A stretch of 64,000 nt of DNA from Galeopsis tetrahit (GCA_963675135.1 OY776130.1:64700867-64764866); one strand, 5' to 3'. Counted from the stretch's first letter, positions 11,901-24,810 are shown. Made by a program: numbers and translations. The notes: generated by a model from the sequence alone, not told the origin.

Positions 11901-14900
11901 TATTTAGTTCATCACCTGAAAGGTCACTTCTTGTTCAGCTTTTGGCAATTACTATTGAATGTTGACCCATTACATCTATCCTTTTCTACTTAATCTAAGT
12001 CGGCTTCTGTTGATCGGTCTTTACACCCCAAACCCTTCTTCAAGAAGAATTAAACTTAACATTTGGCTGTCTAGTTAGGTTTAAGTTACTATCACCCTCA
12101 TGGATATGCTGATAATTCTTTCTAGAAAATAATAATCATATCAACTGGCATTGCAGTGTCATGACACCCTACTATAGTGAAGAAACTGTTTACTCCAAGA
12201 GTGATCTTGAAATGGAAAATGAAGATGGTGTATCAATTATATTTTACCTTCAAAAGATCTATCCAGGTCACTGCTTAATGTCCGAATCTGACATGTTTCG
12301 TAGTGTGTTTTGTATTTCTTTTTAACCATATTAATAATGTATTCAGATGAATGGAATAATTTCAAGGAACGTCTAAATTGTAACGAATCTGAAATTTGGG
12401 AAAATGAAGAGAACATACTGCAACTACGCCACTGGGCCTCCTTAAGAGGTCAAACTCTTTGCAGAACTGGTTAGTTGGATCACCCTCTCTCGTTTTCTTC
12501 TTCTGTGTTCTTCCTGGTCTCCTTTTAGCCTTCTAATTTAAATATATCTTCTTTTTATGCAGTCAGAGGGATGATGTATTACAGAAGGGCTTTGATGCTT
12601 CAAGCTTTCCTTGACATTGCTAGAGAAGATGGTAAGAGAGAATATTTTCCTCTATTATACTAGTGAATAATGAAAATGTTGGAAGGATTACTTTAGGATC
12701 ATTCTTTAGAAACTTCGCAACGGCGAGAATCTATGATTCACTCTTTACCAGACTCTTTAAGCCAATCTGTACGGCTCAAACTGATTGTTTCTAAATCCTA
12801 ACACTCAAAAGCTAAATTACAAAGTAATTGCCAGGCTGCCATTTGGTTTGTTTCTGACTTTTTTGCCTTAATTGAACAGAAATACTAGAAGGCTATAAAG
12901 CTATATCTGAACCATCAGCAGAAGATAAGAAGAGTCAAAAATCCATGTATACTCAATTAGAGGCCATAGCTGACATGAAGTTCACTTATGTTGCCACCTG
13001 CCAGAACTATGGAAACCAGAAGAGAAGTGGAGATCGACATGCAACAGACATTTTAAATCTGATGGTTAAGTAAGTGGGACACTTCTAACAAATTTGAGAT
13101 TATTTGGTAAAATTTATCAAACATATTTCTTATATTAATGAGCTTATTTCTGTTTTGCAATCTTGTTCTCTTGGTGGCTTGGTGCGTTGCAGTAATCCAT
13201 CTCTTCGTGTAGCATATATAGATGAGGTTGAGGAAAGGGAAGGTGGAAAAACTCAGAAGGTTTATTACTCTGTGTTGGTAAAAGCTGTGGACAATCTTGA
13301 TCAGGTACTTATTATCTTAGATTAGAATAAAAGTGATTTGGATTTTTAATGCCAAGCTGATTTTTTGTTTTCTTTCTGCAGGAAATCTACCGTATAAAAC
13401 TGCCTGGCTCAGCAAAGATTGGAGAAGGGAAACCTGAGAACCAAAATCATGCTATTATCTTCACCCGCGGAGAAGCTCTTCAGACCATTGATATGAACCA
13501 GGTAAATTTAGAGAAGTCTGAATTTGTTATGTTGACAAAGCATTTCTCTAGCTAAAGAAATCAAGTTTCTTGCTTACTTTGTAGGACAATTATTTGGAAG
13601 AGGCTTTTAAGATGCGCAATCTGCTTGAGGAATTCAGTGAGGACCATGGGGTGCAACCACCTTCTATTCTGGGTGTTCGTGAGCATATTTTCACTGGAAG
13701 GTTGGGTATTGTTTGTTATTTCTGTCAATTTTGTAAGCATGCAGGATTTCTCTCCCTAATGATTCACATTTGGAACTGCAGTGTTTCATCTCTAGCATGG
13801 TTTATGTCAAACCAAGAGACGAGCTTTGTGACAATTGGTCAGAGAGTTCTCGCAAGACCTTTAAAGTGCGTTCTCTCAAATTTTTGTGTAAATTGTGACT
13901 AATAAATTTTTTGCTAAGGAAAATAATATTATGTTGTTTATAATCTAACAAAAATTTGCAATCACAGATTTTACATGATTCCTTTTCTCTAACTGTCAAT
14001 GTATAGGGTGAGATTCCATTATGGGCATCCGGATGTTTTTGACAGAATTTTCCACATCACCCGAGGAGGCATTAGCAAAGCTTCACTGGGAATCAATCTC
14101 AGTGAGGACATATTTGCTGGTGAGATCTGAAAAGTGTATTTCCACACATGTTTATGGTAATACACTCTAACATTCCTTTTCTATCTGAAGGTTTTAATTC
14201 AACTCTGAGGCGTGGAAATATCACTCACCATGAATATATTCAAGTTGGGAAGGGACGAGATGTTGGTTTCAACCAGATCTCACTTTTTGAGGCAAAAGTT
14301 GCTTGTGGTAATGGTGAGCAAACACTCAGCCGTGATCTCTACAGACTGGGGCATCGTTTTGACTTCTTCCGCATGTTGTCATGCTACTATACAACCACTG
14401 GTTTTTATGTGAGCACAATGGTAATATCTTTAAATGAGCCTCACTTTTGGTTTTTCTAAAATAAACTAGAAATTAATATATAGCACGCGACCATAAATTA
14501 GAATTGAGGTTGATGATGGTATGCATGCATGCAGTTGGTGGTCCTTACTGTGTATGCTTACTTGTATGGAAAGCTATATCTGTCATTGAGTGGACTGGAG
14601 AATACGATAGTTAGATTTGCAAGAGCAAGAGGAAATGTTGCTCTGGCAGCTGTGATGGCATCTCAATCTATTGTCCAACTAGGTATTTTGATGACACTGC
14701 CCATGATAATGGAAATTGCACTAGAGCGGGGCTTCAGATGTGCAGCTGGTGATATAGTAATCATGCAGCTTCAACTTTCATCTGTCTTCTATACTTTTTC
14801 TCTGGGGACGAAGCTCCATTACTTTGGGCGAACAGTGTTACACGGGGGAGCTAAGTACAGAGCCACAGGGCGTGGTTTTGTGGTGAAACATGAAAAGTTT

Positions 14901-15966
14901 GCGGAGAATTACAGAATGTTCTCTCGAAGCCATTTCACTAAGGCTCTGGAACTGATGCTTCTGCTCATAGTATACCATGCGTATGGGACAGCAGCTACTA
15001 CTAATGGGAATACGTACATGTTTCTTACTTTCTCCATGTGGTTTCTTGTTGTGTCATGGTTGTTTTCTCCTTTTCTTTTCAATCCTTCTGGATTCGAATG
15101 GCAAAAGATAGTGGAGGATTTTGAGGATTGGACGAAATGGATAAGTAATTGTGGCGGACTTGGTGTTGCTGGTAACAAGAGTTGGGAGTCGTGGTGGGAC
15201 GAGGAGCAAGAACATCTCAAACACACTGGATTCCTAGGGAGGTTGTGTGAGATTATCCTTTCTTTGCGCTTCTTCATCTACCAGTATGGTATTGTTTATC
15301 ATCTTGGTGTCGCTCAACATAGCAAGAGTATAATGGTCAGTTGCTTGCTCCTGTCCTCATTTTATTATTTATATATAATAGTAATTCAGTACTAAAAACC
15401 CCTCACAATTATGTTGCAGGTTTATGGTTTGTCTTGGATTGTCATTGTTGCTGTGATGCTCATGTTGAAGGTTAGATGGCTAAAACATTGTGTGATCAGA
15501 ATGTCTGAATTCTATATTAATGTTTGATGATTTGCATATACTGTATATGCAGATCGTGTCGATGGGGAGAAATAAATTGAGCGCAGATTTCCAGCTTCTA
15601 TTTAGGCTTGTAAAACTAACGCTATTCATAGCATTCGCACTGGGTATTATCCTGTCGGTAAAATTGGCGGGGCTAACAATTGAGGATATTTTAGGGAGTC
15701 TGCTAGGTTTCTTGCCTACAGGATGGGGAATTGTAGAGGTAGCTCAAGCTTGTAGGCCAATAGTGAAGGGAATGGGAATGTGGGGTCCAGTTAGAGCTCT
15801 GGGGAGAGGGTATGAGTATCTGATGGGACTAGTGATCTTTGCTCCGGTGGCTGTGCTCGCGTGGTTTCCGTTTGTCTCCGACTTCCAAACAAGGCTGCTC
15901 TACAACCAGGCCTTCAGTAGAGGTCTTCAGATTCAGCGTATTCTTGCTGGGGGAAAGAACAAATGA
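2911..15966 (+). CDS. CALS5: Callose synthase 5 (1,3-beta-glucan synthase, GSL2 type)
   Basis: Plasma-membrane enzyme making 1,3-beta-glucan from UDP-glucose. The Arabidopsis orthologue builds the callose wall of pollen mother cells and tetrads and is needed for exine patterning. I join 41 exons: 2911-3064, 3338-3438, 4087-4208, 4295-4391, 4529-4639, 4793-4921, 5018-5110, 5436-5527, 5622-5748, 5858-5995, 6076-6152, 6234-6312, 6393-6518, 6629-6743, 6904-7250, 8700-8752, 8838-8898, 8988-9069, 9154-9203, 9324-9410, 9927-10049, 10151-10239, 10342-10426, 10494-10654, 11106-11229, 11309-11403, 11492-11591, 11709-11860, 12157-12266, 12347-12469, 12563-12631, 12880-13069, 13193-13304, 13382-13501, 13585-13700, 13782-13865, 14007-14119, 14191-14420, 14535-15335, 15420-15470, 15553-15966. 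The sum is 5,703 nt, giving 1,900 residues. Order: N-terminal region (EVVPASL, RPRVAYLCRF), first membrane cluster (about 440-720), cytoplasmic glucan synthase domain, C-terminal membrane cluster (from about 1,480), end RILAGGKNK. Near-continuous similarity to CALS5 rather than CALS1-3 or CALS7 sets the name. Intron 6 has a GC donor. Intron 22 lacks a GT donor, so allele function is uncertain. Confidence 0.95.
4667..4725. repeat. Compound microsatellite in callose synthase intron 5
   Basis: Adjoining runs of (TA)n, (CA)n, alternating CG/TG and (GA)n lie within intron 5 of the callose synthase gene. It is simple-sequence DNA and likely to vary in length between individuals. Confidence 0.9.
7251..8699 (+). 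other. Long intron 15 of the callose synthase gene
   Basis: This is the longest intron of the gene (1,449 bp; most others are about 70-150 bp). It is bounded by a clear GTAACA donor and a TTTTCAG acceptor. The interior is AT-rich, and a segment near 8260-8345 has the ACCGAACCAAACCGAATT motif typical of plant GGTTCGG repeats. I could not find paired terminal repeats or a target duplication, so the length probably reflects old, decayed insertions. Confidence 0.7.
10240..10341 (+). other. Intron 22 of callose synthase with an abnormal donor (GA...AG)
   Basis: The conserved frame ends exon 22 at GATCTGATAAGTGACAG and resumes at GGAGATGGATCTGC after a good polypyrimidine tract and CAG. The base pair after the exon is GA, not GT or GC. 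Read through, the frame gives Arg-Lys-Gly-Leu-stop within 15 bases. The sequence GACAG|GAAAGG looks like the common GACAG|GTAAAGG with the T missing. Upstream GT pairs would break the frame, and downstream ones lie beyond the stop. Confidence 0.8.
10909..10936. repeat. C-rich minisatellite in callose synthase intron 24
   Basis: About three tandem copies of CCCCCACCCA lie inside intron 24. The strand is purely C and A, and it stands out from the AT-rich intron around it. Confidence 0.85.
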
Positions 15967-16238
15967 CGCCCCCACTCCCTCATATCATGAAATCAACCAA
16001 TTAACAAAGAAAGAAAGAAGACGCACAAATGCTGCAGTCATATACTTAGCCTTGGGGAAAAGGAATGTTGTCAACCTTTGTACACACTGCATATCAACAT
16101 TCATTTCTTACTCTTTTATAAAAAGAAATGAATATAAGCAAATTAACGCCAAATATTCTCTCTTTATCGCAAAATAAAAAACGTCAAATGTTATCAAAAA
16201 AAATACAGAAATACATGGCCCTTAATTTAAAAGCAGGT

Positions 16239-16482
16239 CTCTTGTATAACAGTTACATAGTATATAACCGGTGTATAGTCATTTGCAGCCGAATGTCTGC
16301 TTAGTGTTTGACTATTTCAACCAAACGTCAAGTTTAGTGTTCAGCCACTTTGGTCGAACGAACAAAGTGGCTGTACCCTTAGCATCCCGTTCGGCCGAAG
16401 TTATTGAACACTAAGCATGACGTTCGATTGAAAATGGTAGTACACCAGTTTCATAGGAGTATATATAACTATTACACAAGAG
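16239..16482. mobile_element. Fold-back MITE between two convergent genes
   Basis: An imperfect palindrome of 244 bp with outer ends CTCTTGTATAACAG and TATTACACAAGAG. Its arms meet at a centre where CAGCCACTTTGGTCGAACG faces CGAACAAAGTGGCTG. It lies between the 3' ends of the callose synthase gene and the kinase-like gene. A related, shorter copy is at 44538-44708. I do not see an unambiguous target duplication, so the superfamily is left open. Confidence 0.7.
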
Positions 16483-16745
16483 TTTTTGCGTTAATTTAAC
16501 TGACAATCTATCTGTTGTTGAGACATGCAGCATTGTTCTGTGAAAAAATCAGTATTTCTTGTAACCAAAAGCCGAAAAACGTGTGAACACAAGAACCATT
16601 TTCAGTTGAGTCATTCTGCAAATGTCACAAAATTCCAACAAAAAAATGACTACGTTGTCAATTAGAAAAAATATAGAAGCTGAGTAATAAAATACAATCA
16701 GCAATCAATTAGTTGATGGTGAAAAAACCACAAAAAGTATTCCCA

Positions 16746-19700
16746 TCACAAAGAATTTCCACCAGAAGCTGAGGATTCAGCAATATCCATTTTCTTCAGT
16801 TTCCCAGCAGCAGCAGCAGCTCCCTCTTGAACCATTTTCCCACGTTCACCTGACCCATCCACAGCTCTATTCAATCTCCTCAACCAAACATCATAATCAA
16901 CAGCATACGGCGTCCCACATATGCTGTCTACATAATCAGCAAACGCCTTCAAGATTGATGAAACCTCCCCCAAATGCTGCTGAATTACCCTCTTTGCCCA
17001 GCTTTTCTGCCTCCACTTGAGTGCTGATTCTATCGAATCCTGCTCTTGCATGGACCCACCACACATAAAATACACCAGGTAAACAAGGCTCTCCACATCG
17101 GACGACGGGCAAAGCTTTCCGTTCTCAAGTGCATAACCTGACGAGAACTGTAGATTCAGCCCCGGACTATCTCTATCCTCCAATACAGCCCTTCCCCACG
17201 ACACGAGGACAAACATGCTATGCGCTCTCAAACCTTTTTCATCAATAATACGAATTATGTTCTCAGGCCGTATATCACCATGGAGGATATTTGCCATCTT
17301 TGCACTTTTCAAAGCAGCCAAACAGTCCCTGCAGCACCGGGTTGCTTCTTCAGCAGAAAATGGGCCATCCCGAATAATGACGGTTGAGATTGGCTCTCCC
17401 ACAGGACACGTCACAAGCATTGGTGTTCCACACCACGCATGATCGCAACATCCCTTTGGGCTTTGCTTTTCACAAGGGCCCGAATGGACAATTCGGCCTG
17501 AAGCTATTATTTCAGGCAGATGTTTGCTTGAAATACCCTGCTCTTTTAAAATGTTGAGCACTTTAGTCTGCCTTTGTACCTGGTACCACAGATTCATGTC
17601 TTCCCATGAAGGTTCTAAACGGGACGGATGAGCTCCGACATACAAAGTCAACAACTCCGAACAACACTCAGCAGCAACAGCAATATACGAACAACCATTA
17701 CCATCATTCAGAAACTCTTGTATCTGAAAGCTCTTTACACCCTGCTTCTGATCTTCCAACAATAATACATCACCCTGATTAAGGTTCAACTTAGGTCCTC
17801 TTCCCCTAGAGTAATTCTGATTAGTATTCTCATTATCTAGTTCGACGATCTCTCCATTGTGTTGATAAGGAAGTAGATCGTTTTCGTTCTCCAAAACCCG
17901 AGTCTCGATTCTTCGTTTTTGGAGGCGAAGACTATGGTTGGCTGCAACTGAGGTCAACGACTTCTTCGGTGGTCCATTCCATTGGACCATGGAGTAAAAC
18001 ATAGCTAGAAGTATCTGGAGGGTTCCTAAGTCTCCCCAGTTCACATTTCCAAGTTTGTTCCACACTCGGTCTACATGGGAAATGCTAACCTCAGCATGAC
18101 ATGTGATCCAGTCGGCCATGGACTGATACGGGTTATTCAGATCAACTTCGAGTTTGCCAAGGTCACCACTGAGTTTCACAACAGCCCCAAGCTTAGAGTC
18201 GATAACTGATACGTAAACATGATCAGTGTTAACAGCATTGTACTTGCTCAAACTCCTGGACAAGAGTATGTGTGTAGCATAGAAGAGAGCCTCGCAAACA
18301 ACTGAAGGGGAAAGCCCGAATTCTTCTCGTTTCACAATGTCTTTCTTGAATAACACAAACTTGATGACATCATCCCAACGAGCATGTACATTTCCCTTGT
18401 TTTTTGACATCAAAGCAGCACCACAGAGGCCCCCGAGTCTTCCTCTTGATATTGCTTTCTCAACGGTGTAAAACTTGGATCCAGGATAACGAGGGCAGGA
18501 TACAAAATGTGGTAAGGGTTTATTCTTATGCCAAAATGCATGCCACAGTCCTTCAGCAGCAGTATGAAGAAAATCTTCGAGTGCCAGAAACTCATCTTCT
18601 TTAAGACTCTCAGAGGCGTAAGGTGGGCATGGCATGCGTATTAACTGTTGAAATAAAACTCCCTCCAATGCAAAATCGAAGGTACGCAGATCATAAATGG
18701 AGAAAGGGGGGCTAAAATTCTGTTCACCATCACTAGTTTTAATATATAAATTATTCTGCACCCAATCCTTGAGATATTCTGAAAATAGATTAGGATCGTC
18801 TAGCCTTGTTGCGTACTCCTTGAGGACGTTATGTACCCTTCTTGAAGTTGGGACGAATTTGCTTGACGGGCTAGATGTTGTACGGACGGAAGCTTCTGCG
18901 TGATGGAATTACCACACATGTCATTTTGAAATATTAAGGAGTAGAAGATTTAGAAGTTTACAAAAGAAGAAAACAGTTGATTCAAAATGTTAGCATTTAT
19001 GATAGTTACGATGAACTAAAAGTTTAGAGGACTAGCACAAGTTTATGTAAAAAAGTGCATAATCAACATCAACACACCATTGGTGTTTACATATGAATCA
19101 CCATTTCTGCTGCTTAATAATTAAGTTGAACGTTGTGCTCACGATATGTCGTATTCATCTCTTAGCATTGTCTTTTTACATTTGTACAATATATTACGAG
19201 TTGAAACATTAAAATGGAGTTGGGCATCTGCATGCTCATTTATGAACAACCAGTACTACCTTTTAACTATAAGTCTATAACTGAGCATTATGATAAAAGA
19301 GAAATGAAATTAATTTAAAACTAAAATACTAACCAATATATCGAGTAATTATATCTTGAAACAGAGCTACTCTGTATCTTCCTTCTAAGTTCAACAAATG
19401 TTTTTCATCATTTCTTCCATAAATCCAAGATTTGAAGGGGGAACATCAAGAAATTTCAAGTGATAATCATAGAACAGTTGGGATAGCTTTGGAGAATTAC
19501 AATGTTAAAATATTCTTACTTTTCATTCCTTTAAACACTAAAGTACCGTTCAATAGGGGAAAAGACGTTGTGGTAAAAAGTGTCTCTTAAGAAATTCTTC
19601 AATGATTTACAATCGAAAGAATGTAACTTTTTATGCTTCAATTAAATAAAAGTTGGTATCTCTAAAGTGGTAAGTAATAGTACAGTTTGACATCAAATAA

Positions 19701-20586
19701 CTTGAATCGGGGGTTTTACATTCTTGTCTTTGCCAAATGACAGAGAAATTGTACTCATACTTCTCTAGCACCACACTCAGCATCCATGTTCATTAAACAT
19801 ATTTATACTAAATTGACATTGTTGTTGCTGAATTGGATGTTGAAAAATAAGTACACATTTTTTGTCCTAGTCATACACCAAAAAACACAAGATGCTTCAA
19901 AGGAACGTACCAGATCCAGGCTTCCGGAAACTTCCATTAAAACTTGGCCCAGGGGACGAGTCTGAATCATTTTTCTGAATACCTGCACATTTGAATGAAG
20001 GCCATTAAACAATTGCATCATATGATACCTAAACTCAAGCCCAAAAAGAGCTTAGTTGCTGTAGCTGTATAAAGTATAAAAATTCTGCAACTTGAAAACC
20101 CAAATATCAGTTGAAAAAACCCGCGGAATTGTCTTTAAACCGTATGAGCTGAGAGTGAGTATATATATTAAGGCTAAGAATATAGCTTTGTTTAAGCAAG
20201 AAAGATTTCACAATGACATTAATATTGAATGCAGATACAACCATACAGAGATTATTACAGACATTTATGTACCAGATTCAAACGTTCTTAATGAGCAAAA
20301 TCATTGATTTAAAATATCCCCAACCATATATTCATGATAATCTATAAATTATTGATATTCATCTATAAATGTCCACACTCTAATAATCACAAAGAACATG
20401 GACAAACAAGGTAATTAGATTCCACAATCATGTACATTGTTCCAGAAACCCTTTAGTTTGTTTCTTCTTGTCATAATAGCCCTTTTCACTCTAGGCAATG
20501 AACACTGGCAGTAATAATAAACAACCCAACAAAATTAAGCAGCAAAGTTAAAGGCTTTAAATTAGTCGAAACTCACCTAGTCTCAT
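16746..20586 (-). CDS. Protein kinase-like protein, probable pseudokinase
   Basis: Three coding exons on the minus strand: 20577-20586 (ATG and 10 nt), 19911-19982 and 16746-18895. Together they make 2,232 nt and 743 residues. The splice sites are clear (GTGAGT and GTACGT donors; GTGCAG and ACGCAG acceptors) and the phases fit. The N-terminus is Ser-rich (NDSDSSPGPSFNGSFRKPGS). The C-terminal part has a kinase fold. HGDIRPENII at about 566-575 matches the HRDxxxxN catalytic loop with Gly for Arg, but the DFG position reads VSWGRA (about 592-597). No glycine loop or APE motif is evident, so ATP-Mg catalysis is doubtful. A Cys-rich stretch (CEKQSPKGCCDHAWC) precedes it. I do not recognise a named family member, and the partner and pathway are unknown. 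The CT-rich sequence at about 20590-20740 is probably 5' UTR. Confidence 0.85.
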
Positions 20587-20836
20587 CTTGAATCAGCAGA
20601 AATTTCAAAGTTCAACTCCCAAATCTAATCTTGGCAGGAAATATTCTTGAAATCCAACATAATGCCAACTCATAATGTATGGAGGAGGGATGGTGCAGAG
20701 AGAGAGAGAGTGAAAAAGATACAAGCTTTGGCAATGGAAATGAATGGAGTGATACTGAGAGCACGAAAACGAAAAGGAAATAATAGTTGGAGGGGAGGGG
20801 GGGTTTGAATGATGATGTAGACGGTGCCTCCCACAA

Positions 20837-22336
20837 GTTTCTATGCCATTATTCTATTTTATGTGGTGGATGTTTGCTTTTGTTTCATGCTTCTTTCTTC
20901 TTTTGGCTGCTTTCTGTTCTCTTACCATTAATTATTAACTATGTACTCCATTAATAATGCTAATATGGAATATTTTGGCCACAGGAAGAAACAAATCTTG
21001 CATTATCACCAATGTGCTTCGCTAAATTTAATTGTACCTCCAACCCTTCAACTTTCTCAAATTACAAAAACTTCCTTTTACCTTGACAAAATTTGTCTCC
21101 TCGCCGTATTTTTGTATTTCATCCAAATCTATAAATATATAATACACCTACGGATTACCATTTTTAGTTTCGACGGAAAACTTTGTGGACCGTTGATCAC
21201 TTTTCTTAATCTTGATCTTGGCCGTTCATTTAGTTTTCTTGCTAATCATGGTAAGTGTCATTTATTATTTGTAATTAATATTTTTCATTTATCACTTTTC
21301 ATCTTAACCGTCGATATTTCTAGATTGAATGGTGTCCTTCAGATCAATTCCTTAAAATTTGTAACGGTTTTCTTCTATTCTCTATAAATTCGCCATTTTT
21401 TTTGTCATCCTCATCAAATATCTTTTCTCTCCTGTGTTTCTTATGTAATGATGTTGTATTGTTATAGGAATTTTGTATTTTTGTGTTGTTATACAATTTT
21501 TGTATAGGAATTTTGTATTTTTGTATTTGATGGGAACACATATGTTTATAAGATCAATTTATTTTATTGATTTGATTATCATCTTATTGAGTATATCCAT
21601 GTTATTCGTAATTTTGTATCGATTGACTAAAGCTTCGGTTAATATTGGTACATAAAAAAAATATACTGATAAAAAATAAAAAATGACCATTAACATTAAA
21701 TTTCTCTCTCATTTTGATTCTCAATTTCTCTCTTTTTTAGGTTTCCAGAAATATGTGTCTCGGACCGATTCGACCTTGCTACTAAATTTGGCCCCGGTTA
21801 TGTTATTCAAAAAAAAAAAACAATTATAAACCGGGTTTAAATTTTTCGTCCCCTAAATTCGGCCTGTTTCTTAAACAAACGAAAAAAATTAAAAAATCAC
21901 AAGTTACCTTTTAATAATCAAAATGTGTTTTAATATGTAGTACTTTGCATCTATAAAACAGAGTCTGAACTTTTAATTTGTAATTCAGTTGTTGAGTAAC
22001 AAAGAATACATGGGGGAATTATACAAGCGATCTCCAATGCGGTGGCTGGGAATTATACAGTCGTCGGTGGTGGCATTCCTTTGTCTTCCGGCTTCATTAT
22101 TTATTACCGAGTAGATAAATCTTTGTTGATGGTGGGATGCCTGTTAATGACTTTTATCCAAATGTGTTGTCGGTGGTGCCGTCCACTGCCGCTCCCTCCG
22201 CCACCGTCTCATTTCCGTCAGTTTATGTTCCTACTTTCTCTGTGTTTCATTTGTAACGTTTGCAATATTAATATATTTAAGCCTCGAATAAGTCAATGGG
22301 TCTCGAAATTTATGGTTTCCTTAATTTAAGGTCGAC
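20837..22336. other. Gene-free AT-rich stretch
   Basis: I see no supported gene. Open frames here are short and AT-driven, with no recognisable domain. An inverted pair, GGCCCCGGTT near 21790 and AACCGGGTTT near 21828, suggests a small decayed element, but no target duplication was found. Confidence 0.5.
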
Positions 22337-23414
22337 AATTAAGGAGTAATTCTATCATAGTATATTTAAGGTCGACAAAGATATTTATATTATTAATTAA
22401 TTTGTTTATATCACAAAATTTGTAGCACAATTTTTCCTAAATATTAAATTTTGCCAACTAATTATGATTTGAAAGATTTACGTATAATCAATTGGCTAAA
22501 TTTATGGTTTAATTTAAGATTTTTTTAATGATCAATTTCAATTTTTTCTTCTTAATAAATTATATTAATATATTAATTCAAAATTTTCATTGTAGAAGAA
22601 TATATTGAACCATTGAATTTAAATTCTAAATTTATGGTTATCTTAATTTTGTAAAATTAAATGATTTTTTTTTATTGTCTAATTAATTTGTAAATCTGAA
22701 TAAACTAACAATAACTTTTGTAATTAATTGATATTAAAATTGACGATAATTATAGGATAAAATTTACCTAATGAATTCGTTTTCATTTTAAAAGATAATA
22801 ATTTTAATGTGTGTATTCAGAATTTAATATTATCGAAACAATTAAGGAGTAATTCCATCACAGAAATATTGACTAATATTGATTATTACAAAGATATTTA
22901 GAGATATTTATATTATTAGTTTATTTTATTTTACACAAAATTTGTAGCACAATATACCTAATTATCAGATTTTTGTCAACTAATTATGATGTCAATGTTT
23001 CATACTTTCATGTATAAGCAATTGCCTTGTGACCCACGATCAATTTAACCCTAAATTTATGGCCTTCTTAATTAAAAAAATTTCATAACCAACTTCAATT
23101 TTTTCTTCTTAATAAATTATATTAATATCATAATTCAAAATTTTCATGGTAGGAGAATATATTTAACCATTAAATTTCAACCCTAAATTTATGATTTCCT
23201 TAATTTTGTAAATTCAAATGATTTTTTTTATTGTCTAATTATTTTGTAAATCTCAATATAAACTAACAATAACGTAACTTTGGTAATTAATTGATACAGT
23301 ATTAAGATTAACGGTAATTATGGCACAAAATTGTCCTAATTAATTCGTTTGCATTTTAAAAAACAATAATTTTAATGTGTGTATTTAAAATTTAATACTC
23401 CGTATTATCAAAAT
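22337..23414. repeat. Tandem duplication of a roughly 0.5-kb AT-rich unit
   Basis: Two diverged copies lie head to tail, about 22337-22839 and 22840-23414. Each starts with AATTAAGGAGTAATT and shares blocks such as ACACAAAATTTGTAGCACAA (allowing small changes), TTTTTTCTTCTTAATAAATT and TTTTAATGTGTGTATT in the same order. A third start, AATTAATGAGTAATT, follows at 23415 and then stops matching. There is no coding potential. Confidence 0.75.
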
Positions 23415-24172
23415 AATTAATGAGTAATTTTATCGAGGAAATGTATGAATCCTCCAACATTGAAATGTATTAATTTATTTTTAATTCATTTATTTAATAA
23501 CTTTATATCATTTATAATGTTTTTTTACACATGTAGATACTCTATTTATGAAACAAGTTGATATCGATCGTCATATCGTTAACGAATATCCCAAAGATAA
23601 TTTTAAGTTCTTCTTAAAATACGCACCACCGAATCATAAGAGTTACAGAGATTGGATGGTGAGTTTTGTATTTTAATATATTAGGAAAACACATTGACTT
23701 GGTGAATTATATTAGTATAGATATATATATTAAATTTAAATATTTAGTTATTAAAGTCAGGATGTTTAATCAATTTATTAATTAATGTTTTAGGGGTTTC
23801 CGAATCAACTTGCTAATTAGTTGAATCTCGAAAATGATAACGTTTATATTGATTTAATCGATCCATCCAACAAGTTGTAGATTTAACCGCAACAAAAGTT
23901 GGAAACATTTGGTACCATGCCAATCTCAGTAATCTATTACATTTTACATATAAATCTAGAAAACTTTTTGAGATCAAAATATTTGACCATACTACTAGAA
24001 TGATGAAGGAAAGACTTAATCCTATATTAATTGATGAAGGACTTTTCTATTGTGGTAATATTTTTAGTATTCTATTTTTAATATTATTTAATTATTATAT
24101 AATATTTTCTTACACTATTAATAGTTTATTTTCTTATTTGTAGATGCGTATAGGATCATGACCAAAAGGAGT

Positions 24173-24292
24173 AAAATTGAGACTAAAAAGATTAAAATTG
24201 ATAAAATTAAAAGTTACAGGACCTTAAAGAGCAAAATTGAGACTAAAAAGACTAAAATTGATCAAATTAAGAGTTACAGGACCTTTTGTGGA
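24173..24292 (+). repeat. 60-bp tandem repeat, two copies
   Basis: Two neighbouring copies of a 60-bp unit, starting AAAATTGAGACTAAAAAG and ending AGTTACAGGACCTT, at 24173 and 24233. In the plus frame each would read KIETKK(I/T)KID(K/Q)IKSYRT, but the frame is short and has no gene around it. I treat it as a fragment of a dispersed repeat. Confidence 0.7.
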
Positions 24293-24340
24293 TTCACTCA
24301 AAGTTATATGACCATATATGAATATATCTCCATTACAACA

Positions 24341-24810
24341 ATGAGGCAGGTCAGGTCGGGTCGGGTAGTTGATTACCCAAACCTACCATGTGCCCTGCAC
24401 ATATCCTGAATAATCATCCCATACGGACGAGATAGACCCTCCCCGACCATTTTTATATTTCATGTTGAATTTTTTAAATTTATCTCACAGTTGAAAGTAT
24501 TATTTCTCATGCATATGATCATTGAAACAAACAACAATAATTTGAATCAATATTCAATCAAATTTAATCCAATATCTAAGTCACAATTGAGTAAAGAAAT
24601 ACTACATCAATATTTTTTAACGTTCAAATTTTTTAAAATTAATATTTAATATAAATATTATCAATGCAATGTGGGTCTAACATGTGACTCAAATCCGACA
24701 TGTTTATATACGTGAAAGGTCCGATTCGTTCTCAATATGGGACCGATCTGACCTGGCCCTAATCTCTTGGGGCGGGTACCTACGGGACGGGTCAATATTG
24801 TCATCCCTAA
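24341..24810. mobile_element. Possible truncated hAT-like repeat with GGGTCGGGT motifs
   Basis: The left end is rich in GGTCAGGTCGGGTCGGGTA and the right end finishes in GGGTCAATATTGTCATCCCTA. The CATCCCTA end and the repeated GGGTC motif are typical of a plant repeat family close to hAT MITEs. No matching TAGGGATG end was found on the left, so it is probably incomplete. Confidence 0.35.

Noticed and set aside
14909..15277. A 122-residue minus-strand frame within the large callose synthase exon
   Set aside because: It is a shadow of the conserved coding exon 39 on the other strand, with no domain of its own.
21344..21655. Repeated TTTTTGTATAGGAATTTTGT frames on both strands
   Set aside because: It is a short AT-rich local repeat, and the frames are by-products of low complexity.
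24158..24409. A repeat-containing small protein (KIETKK...KSYRT units)
   Set aside because: It consists of a 60-bp tandem repeat fused to a GGGTCGG repeat fragment. There is no promoter context or conserved domain.
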